NCBI RefSeq assembly: GCF_001424905.1
Contig: NZ_LMCU01000001.1
Span: forward strand, 1,233,480 to 1,297,479
Direction: 5' to 3'
Source of the DNA: Leifsonia sp. Root112D2
GTDB lineage: Bacteria > Actinomycetota > Actinomycetes > Actinomycetales > Microbacteriaceae
DNA length: 64,000 nucleotides
In this document: positions 52,592-61,013 of the stretch, in pieces
How the letters are laid out: every line of letters begins with the position of its first letter
How positions within the stretch are numbered: the first letter of the stretch is position 1
Notes under the pieces: model-generated
Seen by the model: only the letters and a program-made list of their open reading frames with translations
The model's database searches: none
What the model was told of the DNA's origin: nothing
Translations under genes and position numbers: made by a program

Positions 52592-53217
52592 TCCTGCACC
52601 TCTGGTTCGGTCCCTGGGGCTGTCATCTGTCCTGTTCCGAGAGCGGCTCTCGCTGCGTCACCGGCGATCACGAGCACGGCATAGCCGCGTTCGGCGAGGT
52701 CGCGGGCAATTCCCCACCATTCCTCGGGGTCGCCGCCGTGCCGGTCGGGCGCGGTGATCACGACACCCTCGACATCCAGGCGCATGACGGCCAGCTCGGT
52801 GAGAATGCGGATGCGTACGGCCGGCGGTACCGTGCCGATGGTCCACGAGCGCCAGTCGGTGAATCCCAGGTCGGCGATCATCTGCCGGGTCGCCCGCGGG
52901 TGCGCGGCGCGACCCGCGAACATGAGTTCTTCGGCGACCACGCCGAAAACGGTGACGTCGGATTCCGGCTCACTGACATCCGGGGCATCGACGAGGGCGA
53001 CGCGGTCGCGCAGCCCGCCGGCGTCGGCAACGTCGTCGATGGTGACGGTGCCGGTGTCGGGGCGCATGCGGCCCGAGGCGATGAGGCCGAGAACGGAGGG
53101 GCGCTGGGCGGTCTCGGCCGAGACCAGCATCGCGGTGCCCGATTCAAAACTCACGCTGGTCAGCGGCAGCGCGGCGCCGTCGCGGCCCTTGCTCACACCC
53201 TCGGCGACAACCTTCAC
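52588..53217 (-). CDS. ABC ATPase-like protein with lost Walker A and signature motifs
   Basis: The 209-aa protein follows the outline of an ABC ATPase: SVSFESGTAMLVSAETAQRPSVLGLIASGRMRPDTGTVTIDD occupies the Walker A to first-strand region. The P-loop Gly-Lys-Ser is replaced by AETAQRPS, no LSGGQ signature is visible, and the Walker B position reads VEGVVITAPDR rather than LLDEP. ATP hydrolysis is unlikely. Overlapping starts and stops tie it to TetR and the YhgE/Pip protein in a three-gene operon, so it may be a regulatory or scaffold subunit. Confidence 0.72.
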   Translation of the reverse strand: MKVVAEGVSKGRDGAALPLTSVSFESGTAMLVSAETAQRPSVLGLIASGRMRPDTGTVTIDDVADAGGLRDRVALVDAPDVSEPESDVTVFGVVAEELMFAGRAAHPRATRQMIADLGFTDWRSWTIGTVPPAVRIRILTELAVMRLDVEGVVITAPDRHGGDPEEWWGIARDLAERGYAVLVIAGDAARAALGTGQMTAPGTEPEVQE

Positions 53218-53861
53218 TTCGCCACCCCCCGCTGAATAGTGTTCGACAGTATCGGCGTCGAATCGACGAGCACGCCCGCCTCACGCCAGGAGAGACCGGC
53301 AGTGCTCAGTGCACTCAGCATGACGAGTCGGTGGCCTTCCGCGCCGTTCAAACCGCGGCGGGTCGCCTCATCGAGCACGGCGAGAACGGAGTCCTCGAGC
53401 AGCTGGGCAACCGTGTGCGGCTCGATGTCGCGTCGCAGAATTCCGTCACGGATGCCGCGGCTCACGGTGGAGCGCAACTGGCGTCGCAGGGGCTCCAGCG
53501 CCGCACCCACCTGCGCGCGGAACGGGCCGCGCACGGCGAGCTGCGCCATGATGCGCACATCGGCCACCTCGTCCCAGAGCCGGGCGCCGATGAGGGCTAT
53601 CCACACGCGAGGGTCGGCGTGACTGGTGGCGACGAGGGCGGCGGAGATGCGTTCGGCGCCCCGGGTGAGCACCTCGGCGACCAGCTCGTCACGGTTGGCG
53701 AAGTGGCCGTAGACGGCGCGGCGCGTGAGACCGGCGTGCTGCGCTATCGACTCGAGCGAGGCATCCGGGTCGCCGCGCAGCACGGTCTTCGCGGCGGCGA
53801 GCAGCGCCTCGCGGTTCTCGGTGGCATCGCGCCGCGGGGCGCGCACAACGGTTGAGCTCAT
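53214..53861 (-). CDS. TetR-family regulator of the YhgE/Pip operon
   Basis: The 215-aa protein has HTH ALLAAAKTVLRGDPDASLESIAQHAGLTRRAVYGHFANRDELV, with RRAVYGHF as recognition helix. It is first in the tetR-ABC-like-pip operon. A 24-bp perfect palindrome immediately upstream is the probable operator. ATG 53861 directly follows a GTG at 53864 and either could be used. Confidence 0.9.
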   Translation of the reverse strand: MSSTVVRAPRRDATENREALLAAAKTVLRGDPDASLESIAQHAGLTRRAVYGHFANRDELVAEVLTRGAERISAALVATSHADPRVWIALIGARLWDEVADVRIMAQLAVRGPFRAQVGAALEPLRRQLRSTVSRGIRDGILRRDIEPHTVAQLLEDSVLAVLDEATRRGLNGAEGHRLVMLSALSTAGLSWREAGVLVDSTPILSNTIQRGVAK

Positions 53862-53875
53862 CACCTCAGAATAAT

Positions 53876-53899
53876 AACTTGCACATTAATGTGCAAGTT
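53876..53899 (-). promoter_or_regulatory. 24-bp perfect palindrome, TetR operator
   Basis: AACTTGCACATT and AATGTGCAAGTT are exact complements with no spacer. The centre lies 26 bp before the tetR start. Few other AT-rich sites occur nearby, so the dyad probably overlaps the operon promoter. Position and perfection support autoregulation. Confidence 0.85.
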
Positions 53900-54071
53900 T
53901 ATGCCGGCCTTTCAATGTCGACTTGTCCCCCGTTGGGGGGCCTGAAGATGAACGCTCTGTGAAGGGCTGAGAAAATGCCGGATCGGGCGGCCCGACGGGT
54001 TCTACCGTGAATGCTGCCCCGTCCTCGATCGGGGCCCAGCCACACGATCCTCGAAGTGAGAACTCCCGCCG

Positions 54072-55337
54072 ATGCACACTGCCCGCCCGAATCGCGCCGG
54101 CTCACTCGGGGTCGGCATCGTGGCGGCATACTCGGTGGCCGTGCTGGTCGTGGGCATCGTGCTGGCGGCGGCAGGGTCGGGTGGCGCAGGGCCAGTCGGC
54201 GCAGGGACGGGTGGCGCAGGGCCGGGAGGCGAACGACCGGGGCATGCGGCAGCGGATCGCACGGCGACCACGCTGCGGCTCGGGCTCGACTCCTGCGGGA
54301 GCGAGTGGCGTGCGCCGCGCGGCGGTGCGCAGCACTTCGTACTGACGAACATCACCATCGCCGGCATGGAGGTGTACCTGCAGAACGCCTCGACGAAGGC
54401 GGTCTACCTCGACGTCGAGAGCCTCGGCTCGGGCGCCTCGTTGCCCGCAACAGTGACGCTCGGTGACGGCCGCTACCGCTTCGTCTGCCTGCCGGCCGAC
54501 AACGGTGCAGTGCTCGGGCCCGTGGCGCGTATCGCCGACTCCGGCGTGACGACGGGGCTCACTCCGGGCATCGTGCCCGTTACCGCGAATGATCTGCTGC
54601 AACCCTCGAAAAAATACACGGCCTGGATCACCGCCCAGTTGCCCACGCTCGTCTCGGCGGTGACGGCCCTGAACGGGCAGGTCGCCGCCGGTGACCTGCC
54701 CGCCGCGCGTCGGGCGTGGCTCACCGCCCACCTCGAATATGAGCGGCTCGGCGCCGCCTATGGCGCGTTCGGCGAGCTCGATGCAGAGATCAATGGCCTG
54801 CCCGCGCTTGGCGCGACCGCAGCGACGGATGCGGGGCTGGGCGGCTTTCACCGGGTGGAGGCGATGCTGTGGAGCGGGTATGCCGCATCCGCCATCGCAC
54901 CGGTGACCGAGCGACTGCTGAAGAGCGTGCGAACACTGCAGGCGACGTTCGCCACCGTGCGTATCGACCCGCTCGAGATCGGCCTGCGCGCGCATGAGAT
55001 TCTCGAGAACGCCGTGCAATTCGAGCTCACCGGGCGGGCGGATGCCGGCTCCGGAACCGATCTCGCCACCGTCTCCGCCAACATCGATGGCACCCGCGCC
55101 GCGCTGGCGCCACTGCGCGAAATACTGGCGACCCGCTACCCCGAGCTGGCGAAGACGGATGCCTGGCTGACGCGCTCGGCGGCGGTCGTCGCGTCGTTCC
55201 ACCGCAAGGATGGCAGCTGGGCACCCGTGGAATCCCTGAGCCGCTCCGATCGTGAATGGCTCAATGCAACGCTGGGCGAGACGGTCGAGCTTCTCGCGCC
55301 CATCGCCTCCATCTGCGACATCCGGAGGGCGACATGA
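54072..55337 (+). CDS. efeO: EfeO iron-binding protein (cupredoxin + M75 domain)
   Basis: The 421-aa protein begins with a short basic segment and one membrane helix (IVAAYSVAVLVVGIVLAAAG), a Gly-rich linker, then a cupredoxin-like domain (RLGLDSCGSEW... VLTNITIAGMEVYLQN). The M75/imelysin domain carries the HxxxE-like AHLEYER (near 220) and GFHRVE (near 257) metal motif. It is the periplasmic or extracellular iron-binding part of the EfeUOB ferrous-iron system. Its TGA overlaps the efeB ATG. No efeU (FTR1 permease) gene is adjacent. Confidence 0.9.
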   Translation: MHTARPNRAGSLGVGIVAAYSVAVLVVGIVLAAAGSGGAGPVGAGTGGAGPGGERPGHAAADRTATTLRLGLDSCGSEWRAPRGGAQHFVLTNITIAGMEVYLQNASTKAVYLDVESLGSGASLPATVTLGDGRYRFVCLPADNGAVLGPVARIADSGVTTGLTPGIVPVTANDLLQPSKKYTAWITAQLPTLVSAVTALNGQVAAGDLPAARRAWLTAHLEYERLGAAYGAFGELDAEINGLPALGATAATDAGLGGFHRVEAMLWSGYAASAIAPVTERLLKSVRTLQATFATVRIDPLEIGLRAHEILENAVQFELTGRADAGSGTDLATVSANIDGTRAALAPLREILATRYPELAKTDAWLTRSAAVVASFHRKDGSWAPVESLSRSDREWLNATLGETVELLAPIASICDIRRAT

Positions 55338-56650
55338 GCGACGGCGATATCGGCACAGGCGAGAGGAGTGTGGGAAGCGCGAGCGGGGCAAGCGGCGCGC
55401 AGCGACCGCACGAAGCCGCCGCAATCGGCCGCCGTGGCTTCATGCACGGCCTGATCGGGGCCGGATTGGCGGCGCCGATCGCCGCTTCCCTCGCCGCTGT
55501 CGCGCCGGGGCAAGCGGCGCACGCGGCGGGATCCGCCGTTGCCCCCGCGGCCTCCTCTCGTTTCGAGGGCGAACACCAGCAGGGCATCCTCACGCCGTCG
55601 CAGGCCAGCGCAGCCTTCCTGGCCTTCGACGTGACGGCCGTCGATCGTGCCGAGTTACAGGAACTATTGCGCACCATCACTCAGCGCGCACGCTTCCTCA
55701 CCGCCGGCGGCGCCCCTGCCGAGGTTGGCATCACCGCGCCGCCGGCCGACTCCGGAGTGCTCGGGCCGGTGGTCGTGGCAGACGGCCTCACCATCACGCT
55801 CTCGGTCGGGGCCAGCCTTTTCGACGCACGCTACGGGCTCGCCGGGCGTGCGCCGGTGCGACTGCGTACCATGCAGGATTTCGCCAACGACGCCCTGCGA
55901 CGCGAGGTGTGCGACGGCGACCTGCTGCTGCAGATCTGCGCCCACCACCCCGACACCGTGCTGCACGCGATACGCGACATCGCCCGGGCCACGCGCGGGG
56001 CCATGCAATTGCGCTGGCGCCAGGACGGCTTCGTCTCGCCGCCGCGCCCGAGCGGCACGCCGCGCAATCTCATGGGCTTCAAAGACGGCATCGCCAACCC
56101 GAAGGTCTCCAGCGCGCACGACATGAACACTCTGGTCTGGGCGGATGCGACGGTCGAGCCTGCGTGGGCGGCGGGCGGCTCGTATCACGTGGTGCGGGTC
56201 ATCCGCATGCTCGTCGAGTTCTGGGATCGCGTATCCATCCACGAACAGGAGAACATGTTCGGCCGTCGTCGCGACTCGGGCGCTCCGCTGACGGCGAGCG
56301 CGGAGTTCGATGACCCGCACTACGAACTCGACCCGACCGGCGATGTCATTCAGATGGATGCCCACATGCGGCTGGCGAACCCGCGTACCGCGGCCACGGC
56401 ATCCTCTCGCATGCTGCGCAGGGGATACAACTACGACTCCGGAATCGACAGCAACGGCAACCTCGACATGGGACTGGTCTTCTGCTGCTTCAACCAGGAT
56501 CTCGAGCGCCAATTCGTCACGGTGCAGAAGCGCCTGGCCGACGAACCACTCGCCGACTACATCTCCCCGTTCGGTGGCGGCTATTTCTTTGCGTTGCCCG
56601 GGGTCACCAACCGCAGCGACTGGCTCGGCCGCTCGCTGCTCTCCAGCTGA
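55334..56650 (+). CDS. efeB: EfeB, Tat-exported DyP-type heme peroxidase
   Basis: The 438-aa protein starts with a Tat signal (GRRGFMHGLIGAGLAAPIAASLAA; twin Arg near 33-34). The DyP domain contains the diagnostic GxxDG as MGFKDGIANP (near 248) and FGRRRDSGAPL, and ends with YISPFGGGYFFALPG. It oxidises ferrous iron or extracts iron from heme in the EfeUOB system. It is translationally coupled to efeO (ATGA). ATG 55334 is preferred to longer frames because it directly precedes the Tat signal. Confidence 0.93.
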   Translation: MSDGDIGTGERSVGSASGASGAQRPHEAAAIGRRGFMHGLIGAGLAAPIAASLAAVAPGQAAHAAGSAVAPAASSRFEGEHQQGILTPSQASAAFLAFDVTAVDRAELQELLRTITQRARFLTAGGAPAEVGITAPPADSGVLGPVVVADGLTITLSVGASLFDARYGLAGRAPVRLRTMQDFANDALRREVCDGDLLLQICAHHPDTVLHAIRDIARATRGAMQLRWRQDGFVSPPRPSGTPRNLMGFKDGIANPKVSSAHDMNTLVWADATVEPAWAAGGSYHVVRVIRMLVEFWDRVSIHEQENMFGRRRDSGAPLTASAEFDDPHYELDPTGDVIQMDAHMRLANPRTAATASSRMLRRGYNYDSGIDSNGNLDMGLVFCCFNQDLERQFVTVQKRLADEPLADYISPFGGGYFFALPGVTNRSDWLGRSLLSS

Positions 56651-56696
56651 ACCGTCTGATCACGAAATTCACCATGAGAAGAAAGCAGAGGTCATT

Positions 56697-58484
56697 GTGT
56701 TCCAACGAATGAGCGCCCGCACGAAACGGGCGGCGTTGTTCTCGGTCGCGGCACTCGGCGTGGGCGCACTCGCGCTCGGTGCCGCCGCACCGGCACTCGC
56801 CAGTCCAAACGGCCACTCCGAAGGCACGGCAACTCCCATCAAACACCTCGTGGTGATCTTCGGAGAGAACATCTCCTTTGATCACTACTTCGCCACGTAC
56901 CCCACGGCGAAGAACACGGATGGCACGAAATTCACGGCGGCCAAGGGCACTCCGAAGGTCAACAACCTCGTCACCGCAGGATTGCTGACGAACAACCCGA
57001 ATGCCTATGACCCGAGCCGCCTGACGCCGGACCAGGCCGTCACCTGCGACCAGAACCACAACTACGGCGCCGAGCAGAAGGCCCTCAACGGCGGGGCGAT
57101 GGACAAGTTCGTCGAGAACACCAGCACCGACACCTGTAGCGGCCAGTACGGCAGCCCGGGTCTCGCGATGGACTACTACGACGGCAATACCGTCACGGGC
57201 ATGTGGAACTACGCGCAGAACTACGCCATGAGCGACAACAGCTGGGACACCACCTTTGGGCCGTCCACCCCCGGCGCGCTGAACCTGATCTCGGGTCAGA
57301 CCCACGGAGCACAGGCCCTCGACTCGGTGACTCTCGCGCCGGTCGCCAGCAGCTACGCGGTGCGCTCGCCCGACGCATCCGGAGTCGGAACGGTGATCAA
57401 TGACCCCGATCCCGCCTACGACGACTGCTCGGACAGCAACCACACCTCCACGTCGGCGCTGGCGAGCATGAAGGGCACCAATATCGGTGACCTGCTCAAT
57501 AAGAAGAAGGTGACGTGGGGCTGGTTCCAGGGTGGCTTCACGCCCACGACCGCATCGAACGGATCGGCCGGCTCGTACTCGAGCTGCGCGAGCACGACGA
57601 CGAATGTCGCCGGCGCCGCGTCGAGGGACTACTCGCCGCACCACAACCCGTTCGCGTACTACAAGTCCACGTCGAACCCGCATCACCTGGCACCCTCCTC
57701 GGCGGCAATGATCGGCAAGACCGACCGCGCCAACCACCAGTACGACCTGACGAGCTTCGACACCGCGCTGGCGCAGAACAATCTGCCAGCAGTGTCGTTC
57801 GTCAAGGCACCTGAGGCGCAGGATGGTCACGCGTCGTATTCCGACCCGCTCGACGAGCAGAAGTTTCTGGTGAAGCAGATCAACGCGATCCAGAAGTCGA
57901 AGTCCTGGTCGAGCACGGCCATCGTGGTCTCCTACGATGACTCGGATGGCTGGTACGACCACGTCGCTCCGAAGATCCTCAACGGCTCGACCGACACGGC
58001 GGATGCCGCCGGCGACAGCACGATCTGCACGAGCGGGCCGGCAGCGGCATCCGGTTACGCGGATCGCTGTGGCCCGAGCCAGCGGCTGCCGCTGCTCGTG
58101 ATCTCGCCATATGCGAAGAAGAACTACGTGTCGCACACGGCGACGGAGCAGACTTCGGTGCTCAAGTTCATTGAGGACAACTGGTCGACGGGTCGCATCG
58201 GTGACGCGTCGTTCGACGAGCGCGCCGGAACTCTCACCGACATGTTCGACTTCGCCAGGCCGCAGGAGCGCCGGGTACTGCTCGCCTCGAACGGTTCGGT
58301 GAGCTCGATCGAGCCGATCGATAACGGTGGCAACGGTCATGGCAATGGCAATGGCAATGGCAATGGCAATGGCAACGGGAACGGGAATGGGAACGGGAAC
58401 AGTGGTGGCAACCATGGTGTCGGCTGGGGCCACAGCGGTCACGGCGGTCACGGCGGCGCCGGCTGCGGCAGCCACGCTGTCTAG
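56697..58484 (+). CDS. Secreted phosphoesterase (phospholipase C/acid phosphatase family) with Gly-Asn tail
   Basis: The 595-aa protein starts with GTG behind AGAGG and carries a Sec-type signal ending APALASPN. The catalytic part begins KHLVVIFGENISFDHYFATYP, the nucleophile-region motif of the phosphoesterase/PLC family, with VSYDDSDGWYDHVAP later. After about residue 540 comes a low-complexity tail: ten Gly-Asn pairs, then HGVGWGHSGHGGHGGAGCG. The His-Gly tail could bind metal or the cell wall. It lies 46 bp after efeB, perhaps in the same transcript, suggesting phosphate release along with iron uptake. Confidence 0.85.
   Translation: MFQRMSARTKRAALFSVAALGVGALALGAAAPALASPNGHSEGTATPIKHLVVIFGENISFDHYFATYPTAKNTDGTKFTAAKGTPKVNNLVTAGLLTNNPNAYDPSRLTPDQAVTCDQNHNYGAEQKALNGGAMDKFVENTSTDTCSGQYGSPGLAMDYYDGNTVTGMWNYAQNYAMSDNSWDTTFGPSTPGALNLISGQTHGAQALDSVTLAPVASSYAVRSPDASGVGTVINDPDPAYDDCSDSNHTSTSALASMKGTNIGDLLNKKKVTWGWFQGGFTPTTASNGSAGSYSSCASTTTNVAGAASRDYSPHHNPFAYYKSTSNPHHLAPSSAAMIGKTDRANHQYDLTSFDTALAQNNLPAVSFVKAPEAQDGHASYSDPLDEQKFLVKQINAIQKSKSWSSTAIVVSYDDSDGWYDHVAPKILNGSTDTADAAGDSTICTSGPAAASGYADRCGPSQRLPLLVISPYAKKNYVSHTATEQTSVLKFIEDNWSTGRIGDASFDERAGTLTDMFDFARPQERRVLLASNGSVSSIEPIDNGGNGHGNGNGNGNGNGNGNGNGNGNSGGNHGVGWGHSGHGGHGGAGCGSHAV
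58341..58400 (+). repeat. Hexamer tandem repeat coding Gly-Asn
   Basis: Ten hexamers, five GGCAAT, one GGCAAC and four GGGAA[CT], encode a Gly-Asn run in the phosphoesterase tail. Copy number can change without a frameshift, so the tail length may vary between strains. Confidence 0.9.
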
Positions 58485-58580
58485 CTGAATCCCCAGCACA
58501 CTCGAGGCGACGGTGTGGGCCGATCCAAGGATCGCGACTCGCATCGTCGCCTCGACGTGCTTCGGGGCTAGCATCGAGGC

Positions 58581-59075
58581 ATGAGCGGAGACAACCTGCT
58601 GGGCGTGCCCGAAACCCGACTTGCCGACGAGCCGGAGGTGCGTCAGGCGCTCGCCGACGCGGGCCGCGATACCGGGCGGCTGCGCGAGATAGCGGCCGCG
58701 CATCCGTCGTCACCGCTGGCGTGGGCCATGCTGGCCGACGCCGTGTACCGGCCTCACGACGCGCTCGAGTCCTATGCGTACGCGCGCGTCGGCTACCACC
58801 GCGGCCTGGATGCGCTGCGCCGGGCGGGCTGGAAGGGGCAGGGCCCGATTCCGTGGGCGCATGCGCCGAATCGTGGCGTGCTGCGCTCGCTCTTCGCGTT
58901 GCGGCGGGCGGCGGATGCCATCGGCGAGGTCGGCGAGGTCACCAGACTCACCGACTTCCTGCGTGGCGCAGACCCCGCGGCGCTCGCCGAACTCGAGTTG
59001 GAGGGGGCGCCGACGCAGGCCATCCCCATCATCTCGCCGCCCACCGAGGCCATCGTCATCCGCGGCACCGACTGA
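58581..59075 (+). CDS. DUF3151-family protein
   Basis: The 164-aa protein matches actinobacterial DUF3151: NLLGVPETRLADEPEV, AAAHPSSPLAWAMLADAV, SYAYARVGYHRGLDALRRAGWKGQGPIPWAHAPNRGVLRSLFALRRAADAIGE. It is predicted helical and TPR-like. Function is unknown; the family usually sits near purA, as here. A palindromic repeat separates it from purA. Confidence 0.92.
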   Translation: MSGDNLLGVPETRLADEPEVRQALADAGRDTGRLREIAAAHPSSPLAWAMLADAVYRPHDALESYAYARVGYHRGLDALRRAGWKGQGPIPWAHAPNRGVLRSLFALRRAADAIGEVGEVTRLTDFLRGADPAALAELELEGAPTQAIPIISPPTEAIVIRGTD

Positions 59076-59082
59076 CCCTTCC

Positions 59083-59185
59083 GCTGGTTGAGGAGCAGCC
59101 GAGGAACGAGGCTGCGTCTCGAAACCTGCGTGGCGCGGGCGGGTTTCGAGACGGACCCTCGTTCCTCGAGTCCTCCTCAACCAGC
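59083..59185. repeat. Dispersed palindromic element, copy D
   Basis: The 103-bp unit, from GCTGGTTGAGGAG to CTCCTCAACCAGC, has inner boxes GTCTCGAAACC and GGTTTCGAGAC. It lies 7 bp after the DUF3151 stop and 94 bp before purA. It does not supply a stop codon here, unlike copies A-C. Confidence 0.85.
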
Positions 59186-59279
59186 CAGTGTCTGCGCGCT
59201 TCGGTACTATGGGGTGGACCCGAACGGTGCGCCGCTGCGCCTCGAGTCCGGCCAGTGAACTGACCGTGAGGAGCACCAC

Positions 59280-60566
59280 ATGCCAGCAATAGTGATCGTC
59301 GGCGCCCAATGGGGCGACGAGGGCAAGGGCAAGGCCACCGACCTGCTGGGCAGCCGCATCGATGTCGTCGTCAAGTTCAACGGCGGCAACAACGCCGGCC
59401 ACACGGTCGTCATCGGCACCGAGAAGTACGCGCTGAACCTGCTGCCCTCCGGCATCCTGACCCCCGGCGTCACCCCGGTGATAGCCAACGGCGTCGTCGT
59501 CGACATCGAGATTCTTTTCAAGGAACTGGATGCGCTCATCGCGCGCGGCGTCGACGTTTCCCGTCTCAAGGTCTCCTCGAACGCGCACGTCATCACGCAG
59601 TACCACCGCACCATGGACAAGGTGACGGAGCGCTTCCTGGGCAAGCGTCAGATCGGCACGACGGGCCGCGGCATCGGGCCGGCGTACGCCGACAAGATCA
59701 ACCGGGTGGGCATCCGCATTCAGGATCTGTTCGACGAGAACATCCTGCGCCAGAAAGTCGAGGGCGCTCTCGACCAGAAGAACCACCTGCTCGTCAAGGT
59801 CTACAACCGCCGCGCGTTCTCCGTCGACGAGATCGTGGACGATCTGCTCAGCTACGCCGAGCGGCTTCGCCCGATGGTGGCCGACACGAGCCTGTTCATC
59901 AACCAGCAGCTCGACGCCGGCAAGAACGTGCTCTTCGAGGCCGGTCAGGCGACGATGCTGGATGTCGACCACGGCACGTATCCGTTCGTCACCTCCTCCA
60001 GCGCCACAGCCGGCGGCGCCGCGATCGGTGCGGGCATCGGCCCGGCACGCATCAGCCGGGTCATCGGCATCGTCAAGGCGTACACGACGCGGGTCGGGTC
60101 CGGCCCGTTCCCCACCGAGCTGGAAAACGAGCAGGGCGACTGGCTGCGTGAGGCCGGCGCGGAGTTCGGCACCGTCACGGGCCGCCCGCGGCGCACCGGC
60201 TGGTACGACGCGCTCATCGCGCGCTACGCCACGCGCATCAACGGCGTCACCGACTTCGTGCTCACCAAACTCGACACCTTGACCGGGCTGCAGACCATTC
60301 CGGTGTGCGTGGCATACGAGGTCGACGGAGTGCGTCACGACGAGATGCCTTCTTCGCAGAGCGACTTCCACCACGCGGTTCCGGTGTACGAGGAGTTCCC
60401 GGGCTGGAGCGAGGACATCACGGGAGTGCGCGAGTTCGCGGATCTGCCCAAGAACGCCCAGGATTACGTGCTGGCGCTGGAGAAGATGAGCGGCTCGCGC
60501 ATCTCGGCGATCGGCGTCGGCCCCGGCCGCGACGCGATAGTCGTGCGCCACGACCTCGTCGGCTGA
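59280..60566 (+). CDS. purA: Adenylosuccinate synthetase
   Basis: The 428-aa GTP-dependent ligase has IVGAQWGDEGKGKATDLLG (phosphate loop, residues 8-18), NGGNNAGHTVV (catalytic His), TTGRGIGPAYADK, FEAGQATMLDVDHGTYPFVTSS and TLTGLQTIPVCVAY. It commits IMP to AMP synthesis with aspartate. Length and motifs are complete. GAGG lies upstream of the ATG. Confidence 0.97.
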   Translation: MPAIVIVGAQWGDEGKGKATDLLGSRIDVVVKFNGGNNAGHTVVIGTEKYALNLLPSGILTPGVTPVIANGVVVDIEILFKELDALIARGVDVSRLKVSSNAHVITQYHRTMDKVTERFLGKRQIGTTGRGIGPAYADKINRVGIRIQDLFDENILRQKVEGALDQKNHLLVKVYNRRAFSVDEIVDDLLSYAERLRPMVADTSLFINQQLDAGKNVLFEAGQATMLDVDHGTYPFVTSSSATAGGAAIGAGIGPARISRVIGIVKAYTTRVGSGPFPTELENEQGDWLREAGAEFGTVTGRPRRTGWYDALIARYATRINGVTDFVLTKLDTLTGLQTIPVCVAYEVDGVRHDEMPSSQSDFHHAVPVYEEFPGWSEDITGVREFADLPKNAQDYVLALEKMSGSRISAIGVGPGRDAIVVRHDLVG

Positions 60567-60572
60567 GCGCTG

Positions 60573-60637
60573 CCGAGAGCGGCCACATCGAGTGGCCGCC
60601 CCGAGTGGCTTTCTCAGCGGGCCGCTCTCGGTACAAT
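60573..60637 (+). promoter_or_regulatory. Competing hairpins and promoter before aroQ
   Basis: CCGAGAGCGGCC (60573-60584) pairs perfectly with GGCCGCTCTCGG (60620-60631). An inner pair, GGCCAC (60581-60586)/GTGGCC (60592-60597), shares bases with the outer left arm, so the two are mutually exclusive. TACAAT (60632-60637) follows as a -10-like box for the chorismate mutase gene. It may be a purA terminator, an attenuator, or both. Confidence 0.5.
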
Positions 60638-60692
60638 CGACGCGGACGGGTTTCGCGCGAGCCCATGGGCACGAGATGAAGATGAGGCTTCG

Positions 60693-61013
60693 ATGACGGA
60701 AGACGACGCGATCGAGCAGTTGCGCAGCATCCGGCGCAGCATCGACAACATCGACGCGGCCCTGATTCACCTGCTGGCTGAGCGGTTCAAGTTCACCCAG
60801 GAGGTGGGCCTGCTGAAGGCTGAGCACGGCCTGCCGCCGGCCGATCCGGCTCGCGAGCGCGACCAGATTCAGAGGCTGCGCGCCCTCGCCGAAGAGAGCC
60901 ACCTCGACCCCGAGTTTGCCGAGAAATGGTTCAATTTCGTCGTGGCCGAGGTCATCCACCACCACGTGGAGGCCGCCGGGATGCGTGACGCGAGCCCGGA
61001 CAGCGTCAATTAG
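60693..61013 (+). CDS. Chorismate mutase (AroQ class)
   Basis: The 106-aa all-helical protein has EQLRSIRRSIDNIDAALIHLLAERFKFTQEVGLLKAEHGLPPADPARERDQI, matching AroQ with the active-site Arg, Lys and Glu positions (IDNID, RxxFxxxVGxxK, RE). It converts chorismate to prephenate for Phe/Tyr synthesis. The next gene starts inside its 3' end. Confidence 0.92.
   Translation: MTEDDAIEQLRSIRRSIDNIDAALIHLLAERFKFTQEVGLLKAEHGLPPADPARERDQIQRLRALAEESHLDPEFAEKWFNFVVAEVIHHHVEAAGMRDASPDSVN

Noticed and set aside
58341..58400. Short regular repeats as a possible CRISPR array
   Set aside because: The units are 6-bp coding repeats without spacers.
56604..58703. 699-codon open frame opposite the phosphoesterase
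   Set aside because: No start signal and low-complexity Val/Arg runs; the forward frame has a signal peptide and family motifs.
58710..60965. 751-codon open frame opposite purA and aroQ
   Set aside because: Antisense shadow of three real genes, crossing their intergenic repeats.
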